Below are positions 41,053-51,404 of a stretch of 64,000 nucleotides of DNA, piece by piece. A program made the translations under genes and the position numbers. Source of the DNA: CAVPNY01 sp963706905 (GTDB taxonomy: Bacteria > Chloroflexota > Anaerolineae > Anaerolineales > UBA4823). The stretch's first letter is position 1, and every line of letters starts with the position of its first letter. The DNA lies in assembly GCA_963706905.1 (NCBI GenBank), contig CAVPNY010000014.1, positions 62,001 to 126,000 of the forward strand, read 5' to 3'. The notes beneath the pieces were generated by a model. That model saw only the letters and a list, made by a program, of their open reading frames with translations. It was not told where the DNA came from and ran no database searches.

Positions 41053-42792
41053 GTGTCTACACCACACTCTAAATTCACCCCATTGAGCCTCCCAGGCCGC
41101 CTGAGAAGCTTCGCCATCCTTGCCGGTCTTTGCACGCTACTGGTTCTTTCAGCAGCCGGACAGCGATCAAACAGCCCCAAACTGCCTGACGGATGCGCGT
41201 GCAGTGGAGAGGTCCCCTCCGGTTGTACGGTTTTCACCGTATCGAAGGAAGAGCAGGTCTTTTTTGGTGGCAATGACGACTACATCAACCCCGATAGCTA
41301 CTACTGGGTCGATCCTGGCGGCGCGGGCGGGTATGGCGCTATCTGGATCGGCAGGCCCGATAACGTCCAGCAGGGAGTGAATGAAAAAGGCCTGGCGTAT
41401 GACGCCAATGGCCTGCCCCGCGTGGACGTCAATCCACACCGAGAGCTCACCCCTGTCTCGGGTGACTATACGATATATCCGATCAAAATCTTACGCGAAT
41501 GTGCCACGGTAGAGGAAGTGATCCATTGGGTCAGAACTCACCAGTGGCATTCCTACATGCACGACCAGATGCAGTTTGCAGACGCCAGTGGCGAGGCGGT
41601 GATCATCAGCGCCGGTGCCGATGGCGAGCTGGTCTTTACCCGCAAATCCCCTGGCGATAGCTACCTGGTGTCCACCAATTTCAACGTCGCCAATCCCGAA
41701 AATGGCTATGGTCAGGACTCCCGGTATTCAACAGCAAACCGATTGTTAGATAAACTGGTGAGCCGAGAAGGCGAGCTGACCGCCCAGGATGCCGCTGGTG
41801 TGCTGGATGCTGTTCACCAGGGAGGCGGCACGAGCTGGACGATCGAATCGCTGGTTGCCGATCTGCCCAATGGGATCGTCTACCTGTACTACTTCTACCA
41901 GTATGACAAACCGCTGGTGTTGAACGTAGCTGAGCAGATCGCCAATCCCCACCCCCCAGGACCATTGAGCCGTTTATTCCCAGAAGACGTGCAACAGGAG
42001 GCTGCCCGCCGCTACCAGCGCATCCAGACGCAAGGGAGCCGCTGTCTCATGTTTGGCAAGATCTGGCTTGGTCTGGTCCTGGTCAGTCTGGTCGGGCTGT
42101 TGATCGGCTCGATCAAACAGCGCCAGGGATGGTTTTTCTGGATCCCGATGGTGGCTATCCTCGGTCCGCTAGGCTTGCTGGTCTGGCTGGTCGCCGGGCG
42201 GGAGAATAAGGCTGGTTCCTGGCGGGTGGTGCTGGTGGAAGCGACCGGGGACGTCGCGCCTACGGTCGTGGCATTCATGATTTTCCTGGTTGTGGCTATT
42301 TCGATGCCAGCGGTGCAGGCCTCCGATATTTTACAGATCCTGCTCATCTTCGGTCTGCCGCCCCTGGTCGGATGCCTCGTTTTCCACGGACCGCTGCTGG
42401 CTGTGGCGACTAAAACCGGTTACGGACATACTCTCCTGCAGCGTCTGCCTCTGGCCTGGGTGACTGCCAACCTGGGCATGGCGGGGATCGATTTGCTGGC
42501 TGCGACGCTGGTAAACCTGAGCTTGCGCAGCTGCGCGGCCTTGCCTTTGCCCCCCTGGACGGCAGTGGGCTGGTGGGGCTTGACGGTGATCGGCGCTGTG
42601 CTGGGGATGCTGCTGCTCCTGCTCTTCGAAGGCTGGGCAGTGCGGCGCGGCTTTCAAGCCTGGAGTGTCCTGGCTTCCGGACAAGGTGAAATGATTACAC
42701 CGGGATGGCGCAGGCTGTGGTGGTGGATTTTATTGAGCTACCTCGCCCTGTTTGCTGGGATTGTCGGCATGGTACTGCTCCAGTCCCTCTAA
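41053..42792 (+). CDS. Ntn-hydrolase-like domain fused to a six-helix membrane domain
   Basis: 579 residues from GTG 41053 (AAGGAG five bases before). Signal or anchor helix (SFAILAGLCTLLVLSAAG), then a domain like the acyltransferase/choloylglycine-type Ntn hydrolases. The candidate nucleophile is Cys in SGCTVFTVSKEEQVFFGGND; it continues with YAIWIGRP-like strands, QGVNEKGLAYDANGLP and VEEVIHWVRTHQW. Internal processing would be needed to free that Cys. About six helices fill residues 330-575. The fusion suggests a surface amidase tied to the membrane; substrate unknown. Confidence 0.72.
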   Translation: MSTPHSKFTPLSLPGRLRSFAILAGLCTLLVLSAAGQRSNSPKLPDGCACSGEVPSGCTVFTVSKEEQVFFGGNDDYINPDSYYWVDPGGAGGYGAIWIGRPDNVQQGVNEKGLAYDANGLPRVDVNPHRELTPVSGDYTIYPIKILRECATVEEVIHWVRTHQWHSYMHDQMQFADASGEAVIISAGADGELVFTRKSPGDSYLVSTNFNVANPENGYGQDSRYSTANRLLDKLVSREGELTAQDAAGVLDAVHQGGGTSWTIESLVADLPNGIVYLYYFYQYDKPLVLNVAEQIANPHPPGPLSRLFPEDVQQEAARRYQRIQTQGSRCLMFGKIWLGLVLVSLVGLLIGSIKQRQGWFFWIPMVAILGPLGLLVWLVAGRENKAGSWRVVLVEATGDVAPTVVAFMIFLVVAISMPAVQASDILQILLIFGLPPLVGCLVFHGPLLAVATKTGYGHTLLQRLPLAWVTANLGMAGIDLLAATLVNLSLRSCAALPLPPWTAVGWWGLTVIGAVLGMLLLLLFEGWAVRRGFQAWSVLASGQGEMITPGWRRLWWWILLSYLALFAGIVGMVLLQSL

Positions 42793-42863
42793 TTGGTGAG
42801 AATACCAGCGTTCTCCTGGAACATTGGGCAGCAGCTCTTTTGGTGAATATTTCAGCCAATCGC

Positions 42864-43226
42864 CTAGCAAGGTGTGTCTTTAGATTTAACGGTATCCTCG
42901 AGCAGCTTCCGGATCACATCCATATCCATTTTCTTAAGATTCGAATATCGGATGCAGCCTTTGCCCACATTCAAACCGTTAAGCAGTGCCCGGTTTGCTT
43001 GGATTACTTCCACTTTTAAGATATACAGTGATATATAGTTCTTTTGGCTAGCGAACCCTACCTCGGGAATGCCGTCCTTTTTGTAACCCGGCATGCCATA
43101 ACCCATGACCTCCTCATAGCCAATCAGTACTTCCAGACACAGCTCACGCAGCTGGGTCAGGCAGGCCTGGCGCTCGATCGGTGCTTCCTGTATATACTTG
43201 GTTACATCTTTGGCTTTACTTTGCAT
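42864..43226 (-). CDS. DUF1801 protein (1 of 3)
   Basis: 120 residues. DUF1801/YdhG-like: VTKYIQEAPIERQACLTQLR, EEVMGYGMPGYKKDGIPEVG, YISLYILKVEVI and a final KKMDMDVIRKLLEDTV. The fold is like frataxin-related iron-binding YdhG but is mostly uncharacterised. AGGGAAA before the ATG. Two other DUF1801 genes lie at 50446 and 58603. Confidence 0.85.
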   Translation of the reverse strand: MQSKAKDVTKYIQEAPIERQACLTQLRELCLEVLIGYEEVMGYGMPGYKKDGIPEVGFASQKNYISLYILKVEVIQANRALLNGLNVGKGCIRYSNLKKMDMDVIRKLLEDTVKSKDTPC

Positions 43227-43308
43227 CCGATTTCCCTATTCAGTCCCAAAATCGACCTGTTTCATTGATTATGCGGGCTTAATTGTATTTTGGCAATATT
43301 AAAATGAC

Positions 43309-45987
<2,679 letters not shown>

Positions 45988-46020
45988 TGGTTCACTTCCT
46001 TACACTTTTTAATATTTTAG

Positions 46021-46111
46021 AAGTTACGCAGTTCAAGGGGGAAGTGGGGGTGTTTTTGGCGGGCGTAGCCCGCCAAAACACCCCCATAAACCCACCAACT
46101 GCGTAAGTCCT
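46021..46111. repeat. Palindromic element family Q, copy B (most complete)
   Basis: About 91 bp with near-inverted ends (AGTTACGCAGTT left, AACTGCGTAAGT right) and an inner hairpin GGGGGTG ... CACCCCC like that of copy A. MITE-like in layout but with no visible target duplication. It is inverted relative to copy A, so the two bracket 40863-46111. Confidence 0.75.
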
Positions 46112-46488
46112 ATTTTTATCAAATCGAAACGAACAGTCCGAACAGGATTTTCGGGAAAAAAAACGCTTTGCGTGACCTGCTCCATCACGCGCGGCTTGTT
46201 ATCACCATTAAGAAACAAAAAAGACCAACGCAAATCAATGCGATGGTCTTGCCGTTTTTCTGAACAGCCGGGAAATCTCTTTCCGTATTGACGACGGTTC
46301 ATCCCAAATGAGCTGGGCAGCTACTCCCCATCGGAGTGGCAGAAGTATACAGGAATATTCAGATGACGTCAAATGGTTTATTCATCGAAAGTGCAAGGCG
46401 CTCATTGAGACACATCGCACGACTCCTGGCGAGGTCATCTCCTCCAATGGAGCTGAATTGGATGCGTAAGTGCCTTGCACCGCTCCAT
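46112..46488. other. Gap without a gene
   Basis: No convincing coding frame. A hairpin with one mismatch (46221-46232 with 46239-46250) followed by GCCGTTTTT could terminate plus-strand transcripts. Confidence 0.4.
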
Positions 46489-47068
46489 TCAGGCATATAC
46501 CCTGACAGCCGGGGATACCCGCTCTGTCCAATCAGCCAGCCCAACAAGTAAATCTCGCAGGAAGCCGCGCGTGGCCTCATCCACCAATCTACCATCCGCG
46601 TCGAAGACTTGCCCGGCGCGCGCCACCAATACTTCAGGCTTGCCCAGCGTCAATGCGCCGACATGGGTCAGGATCTGGCGAAGATGCAGTTGGGCTCTTA
46701 ACGTGCCAAAATTGCCCGTGCTGGCGCCCATAATGGCCACTGGCTTGCTGTTCAACGGCGCATTGGGTGAGCGCGAGGCCCAATCGATGGCATTTTTGAG
46801 GGCTGCGCTGATCGAGCTGTTGTACTCAGGCGTGGCGATCAGGACTGCATCGGCCTGCGCCAGCCGGGTGCGGAAATGGAGCACCGCCTCGGGAAATGGC
46901 TTCTCATAATCCGGATTGAACATCGGCAAAGGTACCAGGTCAAAGATTTCCAGCGTCTTCCCAGGAGGCATCAGTTCTTCTGCTGACCGTAAAAGCGCTG
47001 AATTGTAGGAATTCTTGCGCAGGCTGCCGCCGATACCTAATACGTGAAGTGGATTAAATATATGTCAT
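46489..47068 (-). CDS. NADPH-dependent FMN reductase, frameshifted near 47057
   Basis: About 190 residues if repaired. The open part reads in frame from upstream as LHVLGIGGSLRKNSYNSALL, the flavodoxin-like phosphate loop, then VLIATPEYNSSISAALKNAI (the flavin-ring motif) and VAIMGASTGNFGTLRAQ. No start exists in that frame; the ATG at 47068 (preceded by TGGAG) reads Met-Thr-Tyr-Ile then meets a stop unless one T of the run at 47056-47058 is dropped. So the true start is most likely 47068 with a homopolymer frameshift. It would reduce FMN or quinones with NADPH. Confidence 0.8.
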
Positions 47069-47149
47069 CGGTGTTACTCCAGAAAGTGTGTTATCAGATC
47101 GCCTATTATCAATGGATTTTCTATATTGTCTTATCCAGTAAATTTCTTC

Positions 47150-47180
47150 AGGAGGGAGCCGGGGTGACCGGCTCCCTCCT
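47150..47180 (-). terminator. Hairpin after the FAS1 gene
   Basis: 13-base perfect arms (47150-47162, 47168-47180), 38 bp beyond the FAS1 stop. The T-run is weak on both strands. Confidence 0.55.
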
Positions 47181-47217
47181 ATAAAAAGCCCGAGAGTTCA
47201 ATACCGATAATTTGTGT

Positions 47218-48624
47218 TTATTCTGGCAGCAGCACTGTGTCAATCACGTGGATCACGCCGTTGGAGGTCTCGATGTCGGTGATGATCACTTCCGCGCTGT
47301 CATTCAAGAACACTTTGCCATCTTTGATGGAGATCATTATCTGTTCTCCTTCGAGGGCAGTGTCCACCATCTGGCCATCCAGCATGACAACATCTTCAGC
47401 CATAACCTTGCCGGGCACCACATGGTAGAGCAGGATATTCTGGAGGGTTTCGAGGTTCTCGGGTTTGAGCAGATCTTCGACGGTTCCTTCAGGCAGCTTG
47501 GCGAAGGCTTCATCAGTCGGGGCGAAGACCGTGAAAGGACCTTCACCCTTGAGGGTCTCCACCAAACCGGCGGCCTGGACAGCAGCTACCAGTGTGGTGA
47601 AGCGGCCATCCGCTACCGCGGTATCAACAATGTCGGTTAGCTCAGCCGGGGGCAGCAAGACTGCGTCAATCACGTGGATTACGCCGTTGGAGGTTTCGAT
47701 GTCGGTGATGATCACTTCCGCGCTGTCATTCAGGTACACTTTGCCGTCTTTGACAGAGATAGCAATTTGCTTTCCTTCAAGAGCGGTGTCAACCATCTGC
47801 CCATCCAGCATGACAACATCTTCAGCCATAACCTTGCCGGGCACCACATGGTAGAGCAGGATATTCTGGAGGGTTTCGAGGTTCTCTGGCTTGAGCAGTT
47901 CCTCGACGGTTCCTTCAGGCAGCTTGGCGAAGGCGTCATCAGTCGGGGCGAAGACCGTGAAGGGACCTTCACCCTTGAGGGTCTCCACCAATCCAGCGGC
48001 CTGGACAGCAGCTACCAGTGTGGTGAAGCGGCCATCCGCTACCGCGGTATCAACAATATCGGTTAGCTCAGCCGGGGGCAGCAAGACTGCGTCAATCACG
48101 TGGATTACGCCATTGGAAGTCTCGATGTCGGTGATGACAACCTTGGCATCGTTGATATTGACATTGCCCATATCGGTCTTGATGGCAACCATCTGGCCTG
48201 AAGCGGTTTCAGCGCTTTCCAGTGCGGTCACGTCCGCAGCCATTACCTTGCCGGGCACCACGTGGTAGAGCAGGATGTTCTGGAGGGCTTCGAGGTTCTC
48301 GGGCTTGAGCAGATCCTCGACGGTACCTGCGGGCAGCTTGGCGAAGGCCTCATCGGTCGGAGCGAAGACGGTGAAGGGTCCTTCACCCTTGAGGGTTTCA
48401 ACGAGTCCGGCAGCCTGTACTGCAGCTACCAGGGTGGTGAAGCGGCCATCCGCTACGGCGGTGTCAACAATGTCTTTTAACTCAGGCATGGGTGTAGGAG
48501 GCATCTCTGTATCCACGGGAGCGGGTGGCTGAGTGGGAACGGGGGTGGCTGCGGGTGCACATGCACCAACAACCAGTGAAGCAATAACAAGCACGAAAAG
48601 GGTAACAATTGGAACGCGGTTCAT
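47218..48624 (-). CDS. Lipoprotein with three tandem FAS1 (fasciclin) domains
   Basis: 468 residues. Signal and lipobox (VLVIASLVVGACAP), Pro-rich linker, then three FAS1 domains (about 49-180, 186-325, 330-468). Each has the marks FTVFAPTDEAFAKLP, LLYHVVPGKVMA and SNGVIHVIDAVLLP. Domains 2 and 3 are nearly identical in DNA, domain 1 is more diverged. FAS1 proteins are extracellular adhesion modules. CAGGAG before the ATG and a strong promoter upstream. Confidence 0.95.
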   Translation of the reverse strand: MNRVPIVTLFVLVIASLVVGACAPAATPVPTQPPAPVDTEMPPTPMPELKDIVDTAVADGRFTTLVAAVQAAGLVETLKGEGPFTVFAPTDEAFAKLPAGTVEDLLKPENLEALQNILLYHVVPGKVMAADVTALESAETASGQMVAIKTDMGNVNINDAKVVITDIETSNGVIHVIDAVLLPPAELTDIVDTAVADGRFTTLVAAVQAAGLVETLKGEGPFTVFAPTDDAFAKLPEGTVEELLKPENLETLQNILLYHVVPGKVMAEDVVMLDGQMVDTALEGKQIAISVKDGKVYLNDSAEVIITDIETSNGVIHVIDAVLLPPAELTDIVDTAVADGRFTTLVAAVQAAGLVETLKGEGPFTVFAPTDEAFAKLPEGTVEDLLKPENLETLQNILLYHVVPGKVMAEDVVMLDGQMVDTALEGEQIMISIKDGKVFLNDSAEVIITDIETSNGVIHVIDTVLLPE

Positions 48625-48675
48625 TTTTATCTCCTGTATATATATTGTCTAGTATTTGTACAGATATTATCCAGC

Positions 48676-48703
48676 ATTATACAGGAAACCTTTGGCGTGT
48701 CAA
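48676..48703 (-). promoter_or_regulatory. Sigma-70-like promoter of the FAS1 gene
   Basis: On the minus strand TTGACA (48698-48703) and TATAAT (48676-48681) are separated by 16 bases. Both boxes are perfect, about 50 bp before the ATG. Confidence 0.75.
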
Positions 48704-48837
48704 GCATTTTCTGTTGTTCTCATCAAACGCTTAGAATTGACGCCGGAATGACATAAATACCGGCAATCTATCCAGGGGGTGAATCCAGTCACATGCGCAA
48801 TCCGGGTGTCATGGTGCGCATATTGATTTAGTTAAAA

Positions 48838-48872
48838 AGGACTTACGCAGTTCTCAGGGGAAGTGGTCCAAG
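48838..48872. repeat. Palindromic element family Q, copy C (end only)
   Basis: GGACTTACGCAGTT followed by GGGGAAGTGG, matching the outer end of the family. The hairpin is missing. Confidence 0.5.
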
Positions 48873-48905
48873 AAAAGTATCGAAGGCGATAACTATCCTG
48901 GCATC

Positions 48906-49406
48906 TTATGAGCTCGCCAGCCAGTTCACCCTGTAGTTTTCCTGGATGGCTTTTTTAAGCGCCTCCCCCTTTTCCTCGGAGTAGGCCCCCTCCGTCCGCC
49001 ACAGGACATTCCCCTGCCGATCCACTACCAGTACATAGATGCTCTCCTCATTTGGGAGATCCAATGCCTGCCGAAAAGCCCCCTTATCGGTGTACAGGGT
49101 GATGGTCTTCTGACGCGTAGTCCGATTCGGTATGCCTGCCCGCATTCCTCCGTTGATAAAGGTCTGCGAAAAACGATTCATCTTCCAGATCACCGGAAGC
49201 TCGTAGAATTGCACCCCCGGAAAGACCTGTTCGAGCTGGCGCGCCGTGGGCACCCAGCTATCGACCCAGGCTTGATGCCATTGCTGAAAGGCGATAAACA
49301 GAATATTGAGCTCACCTTGCAGGTCATCTGGAAGGGTTATCTTCTGGCGCAAAAGATTGGCACCGGTAACTCCTGGAAATTTCATATGAACAGCCATTTG
49401 GTTCAT
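48906..49406 (-). CDS. Thioredoxin-fold protein (ATP10/redoxin-like)
   Basis: 166 residues. The pattern LNILFIAFQQWHQAWVDSW, ELPVIWKMNRFSQTFINGGM, KTITLYTDKGAFRQAL and YVLVVDRQGNVLWRTEGAYS is a peroxiredoxin/ATP10-type thioredoxin fold. No Cys is present at the active-site position, so a redox enzyme role is doubtful; a chaperone or binding role is possible. The start may be 49406 or 49385. It follows a 43-residue membrane protein by 3 bp. Confidence 0.72.
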   Translation of the reverse strand: MNQMAVHMKFPGVTGANLLRQKITLPDDLQGELNILFIAFQQWHQAWVDSWVPTARQLEQVFPGVQFYELPVIWKMNRFSQTFINGGMRAGIPNRTTRQKTITLYTDKGAFRQALDLPNEESIYVLVVDRQGNVLWRTEGAYSEEKGEALKKAIQENYRVNWLASS

Positions 49407-49409
49407 CTA

Positions 49410-49541
49410 CTAAGAACCTATTTTTCGGCGCTGGTTTTTGTTGATTCTGATGGGCACGCGGCTAAGCTCTGCTTTGTGCTGCGCCAATAAGTATGTAAAC
49501 ACTGCAAACATCAAGACCGCCAAAATCACAATAATAATCAT
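49410..49541 (-). CDS. 43-residue single-helix membrane protein
   Basis: ATG 49541 has AAGGAG six bases upstream. The product starts MIIIVILAVLMFAVFTYLLA and then has a basic tail (LSRVPIRINKNQRRKIGS). Its stop is 3 bp before the ATG of the thioredoxin-fold gene, so the two are probably co-translated. It may anchor or assist that protein at the membrane; this is inference. No family recognised. Confidence 0.6.
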   Translation of the reverse strand: MIIIVILAVLMFAVFTYLLAQHKAELSRVPIRINKNQRRKIGS

Positions 49542-49625
49542 AGACCGCTCCTTAATCAGATATGGATAACTTTATTAATCAAAATAATAGCATGTTCTTG
49601 CCATTTTGTCAATATATTGTATAGT

Positions 49626-49670
49626 ATTTGTCACGATTATCTTGACAAATTTGTGTGGCTATGATAAATT
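49626..49670 (+). promoter_or_regulatory. Likely promoter and operator of the small membrane-protein pair
   Basis: TTGACA (49642-49647) and TAAATT (49665-49670) with 17-base spacing. Inverted arms ATTTGTCA and TGACAAAT (49626-49633, 49643-49650) overlap the -35 box. A related AT-rich string (ATATTGT-TAGTATTTGT) also lies in the FAS1 leader at 48643-48658. Confidence 0.5.
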
Positions 49671-49745
49671 CCTGCTATTAGCAATCGCAGGTAACAACAT
49701 TCTAAAAATTCAATAGATGCAACCCTCGAATCCGAGATGGAGTGA

Positions 49746-49928
49746 ATGATGAGTAACTACACGCGAATCAGTAAAATCGGCATCTTAATTGCAGCCGGTA
49801 TGTCCTTCTTGCTATCCGTATACTTATGGTTTTCCGGTGACAGGGAAACAGGCTTGTTTGTGGGTATCTGGGTGCCATCGATCCTGTCCTTTGGCGCCTT
49901 AATGCATGCTGGAAGAAGTGCGCAATGA
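49746..49928 (+). CDS. 60-residue small membrane protein
   Basis: Two helices: ISKIGILIAAGMSFLLSVYL and GLFVGIWVPSILSFGALM, joined by a short charged turn (GDRETG). GGAG precedes the start pair ATGATG. The stop overlaps the next ATG (ATGA), so both are co-translated. Function unknown; no toxin or antitoxin signature was found. Confidence 0.65.
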   Translation: MMSNYTRISKIGILIAAGMSFLLSVYLWFSGDRETGLFVGIWVPSILSFGALMHAGRSAQ

Positions 49929-50032
49929 ACGATATTTCTCTTTTTATATTTGGTCTGATCGCAACAATCGCAGCTATTGGCCCCTTAATCCTTGCCGCCA
50001 TCAGTGAACAACAATCGAAAAATGATCAATGA
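49925..50032 (+). CDS. 35-residue single-helix membrane protein
   Basis: Starts in the ATGA overlap with the 60-residue gene. One helix (ISLFIFGLIATIAAIGPLIL), then a polar tail ending in Lys-Asn-Asp-Gln. Translational coupling to the upstream gene argues that it is real despite its size. Function unknown. Confidence 0.55.
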   Translation: MNDISLFIFGLIATIAAIGPLILAAISEQQSKNDQ

Positions 50033-50107
50033 GTATCCTTAAGGGGACGCCAAGCAAGGACTGCTAACACTTTCAAATATATATATTGCCAAGCTGACTG
50101 GCGATAA

Positions 50108-50459
50108 TCGTCGCCTTATCGAGGGCTTGATGAATATTCGAACACGACGCAGCAATCTGTGGGGATACCCAGCCCTTTGGCAGCCGCAAGATAGGGATCT
50201 GGGTCTGGTTTACAGTCAGCCGGATAGTTTCTTCGATATTTGATTAAGATGATTTTGTGGGGTCCAGACTTCCGAAGTCTTGGAGACTTCGGAAGTCTGC
50301 GCGTGGCTTTTTTCTCCTGTGCACCACTTGCATGATGTCAGCCATGTTAAGGCTATGTGGCGTTGCCCACGGTTGCCAGGGATGCATGATGCAGGCAGAA
50401 GAGTTGATCATTACTCCATCCAGGTCAAAAAGAACGGCATCGCATTCAATTGTGTTCAT
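50108..50459 (-). pseudogene. HAD hydrolase split by a palindrome, middle deleted
   Basis: ATG 50459 opens a good HAD start (ECDAVLFDLDGVMINSSACI, Asp nucleophile present) that runs about 50 residues to HRRKKPRAD. Right there a perfect palindrome (50266-50298) begins. Beyond it, in another frame, the minus strand reads KPDPDPYLAAAKGLG and CCVVFEYSSSPR then stop, the later HAD motif with the lysine and acidic pair reduced. The cap and core between them are lost. Non-functional. Confidence 0.7.
50266..50298. repeat. Palindrome family P, copy 2 (compact)
   Basis: 15-base perfect arms (50266-50280, 50284-50298) with only TGG between. It has the same CTTCCGAAG arm core as copy 1 and lies at the break of the HAD gene. 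Confidence 0.7.
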
Positions 50460-50850
50460 CGCTGAGTTTGGATTCTATCAGCCCTATCAAATTTTTTATG
50501 GCTTTTTCCAGGGCGCTTCTTTTTACTTCGATATCAGCCATATCGGAAAAATAAGCCATTCGCCTGTCTTTGTAATCGCCTTCTAACAATTCGCTATTAA
50601 CCACGGAAATCGCGGGATTGTGAAAAACAAGATGGATATGTTCCCTGGCCCGGAGGTTAAACGTCACCAGATACCCTCCTCGATAACTAAAGGATGGTGC
50701 GTTCCACTTGATTTGTTCAGTAATATTATTGTTCACGTTCTTAATAATTTCACGAATCTTTTGCACCTCTGCTTTGAAGGGATGGTCGAGCTGGGTCATG
50801 AACTCATCGACTTTATCGGTGTTGCTAACGGTTGTGCGTGGATTTTTCAT
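50446..50850 (-). CDS. DUF1801 protein (2 of 3)
   Basis: 134 residues. KVDEFMTQLDHPFKAEVQKI, ITEQIKWNAPSFSYRGGYLV and IHLVFHNPAI are the DUF1801 core strands. Start at 50850, where AAGGAG lies ten bases upstream; the frame is open earlier but without a site. It ends overlapping the start of the HAD remnant by 14 bp. Confidence 0.8.
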   Translation of the reverse strand: MKNPRTTVSNTDKVDEFMTQLDHPFKAEVQKIREIIKNVNNNITEQIKWNAPSFSYRGGYLVTFNLRAREHIHLVFHNPAISVVNSELLEGDYKDRRMAYFSDMADIEVKRSALEKAIKNLIGLIESKLSDEHN

Positions 50851-50936
50851 CTTAGTGATTCTCCTTATATAGACAGGATGTGTGAGCCCCATTCCGCCAG
50901 ACAGGATGAAGTGGTATTGCCAGCTTGGCACCCGGC

Positions 50937-51352
50937 TCAGAGTTGTTTCGTCAGGAAGTAGCGCTGATGCCCAGGTGGAAAATCCGGCAGCTCGCCAAAT
51001 ACCCGGTAGCCGTGTTTTTTATAAAAGTCTGGCGCCTGGAAGCTGAACGTGTCTAAGTAAACATTCTTTGCGCCGCGCCCCGCGCTTCTTCTTCGGCCAG
51101 CGTTAACAGCTTGTGTCCAAAACCACGACCGCGCAATTCCTCTTGGATCCACATCAGATCGATATACAGCCAATCCCAGTAGGTGATGCCGATCACCCCT
51201 CCTAGGACAGCCTGATCTGGCCCCTTCAGCACGAAGCACAGGCGTTTGGCGTGTTCATCACCGGCATGTCGTGTGTTGTATTCATTAATTCCCCCTCCGA
51301 TAATGTCCCATTCCGGTTGATCCACAGATACGATTTGATATTCCTTGTCCAT
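50937..51352 (-). CDS. GNAT acetyltransferase, frameshifted near 51070
   Basis: The N-terminal frame (ATG 51352) has CFVLKGPDQAVLGGVIGITY and LYIDLMWIQEELRGRGFGHK, the GNAT acetyl-CoA site R-G-x-G. After LTLAEEEARG it ends. The second frame continues as AKNVYLDTFSFQAPDFYKKH, GYRVFGELPDFPPGHQRYF, the expected end. The join lies in a GC-rich run at about 51060-51080. Repaired length about 138. Transfers an acetyl group to an unknown amine. Confidence 0.82.
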
Positions 51353-51404
51353 AGAATTTATTTGACTCCTTTCATGATTGCGCGGGCATCGAGCCGGTTG
51401 AATT

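Noticed and set aside
46033..46302. 89-residue minus-strand frame before the Ca-ATPase
   Set aside because: Much of it is palindromic element Q read as protein; a similar string appears in the other copy.
49746..50032. Toxin-antitoxin pair
   Set aside because: Size and overlap fit, but both products are plain membrane helices with no antitoxin-like DNA-binding or antisense RNA sign.
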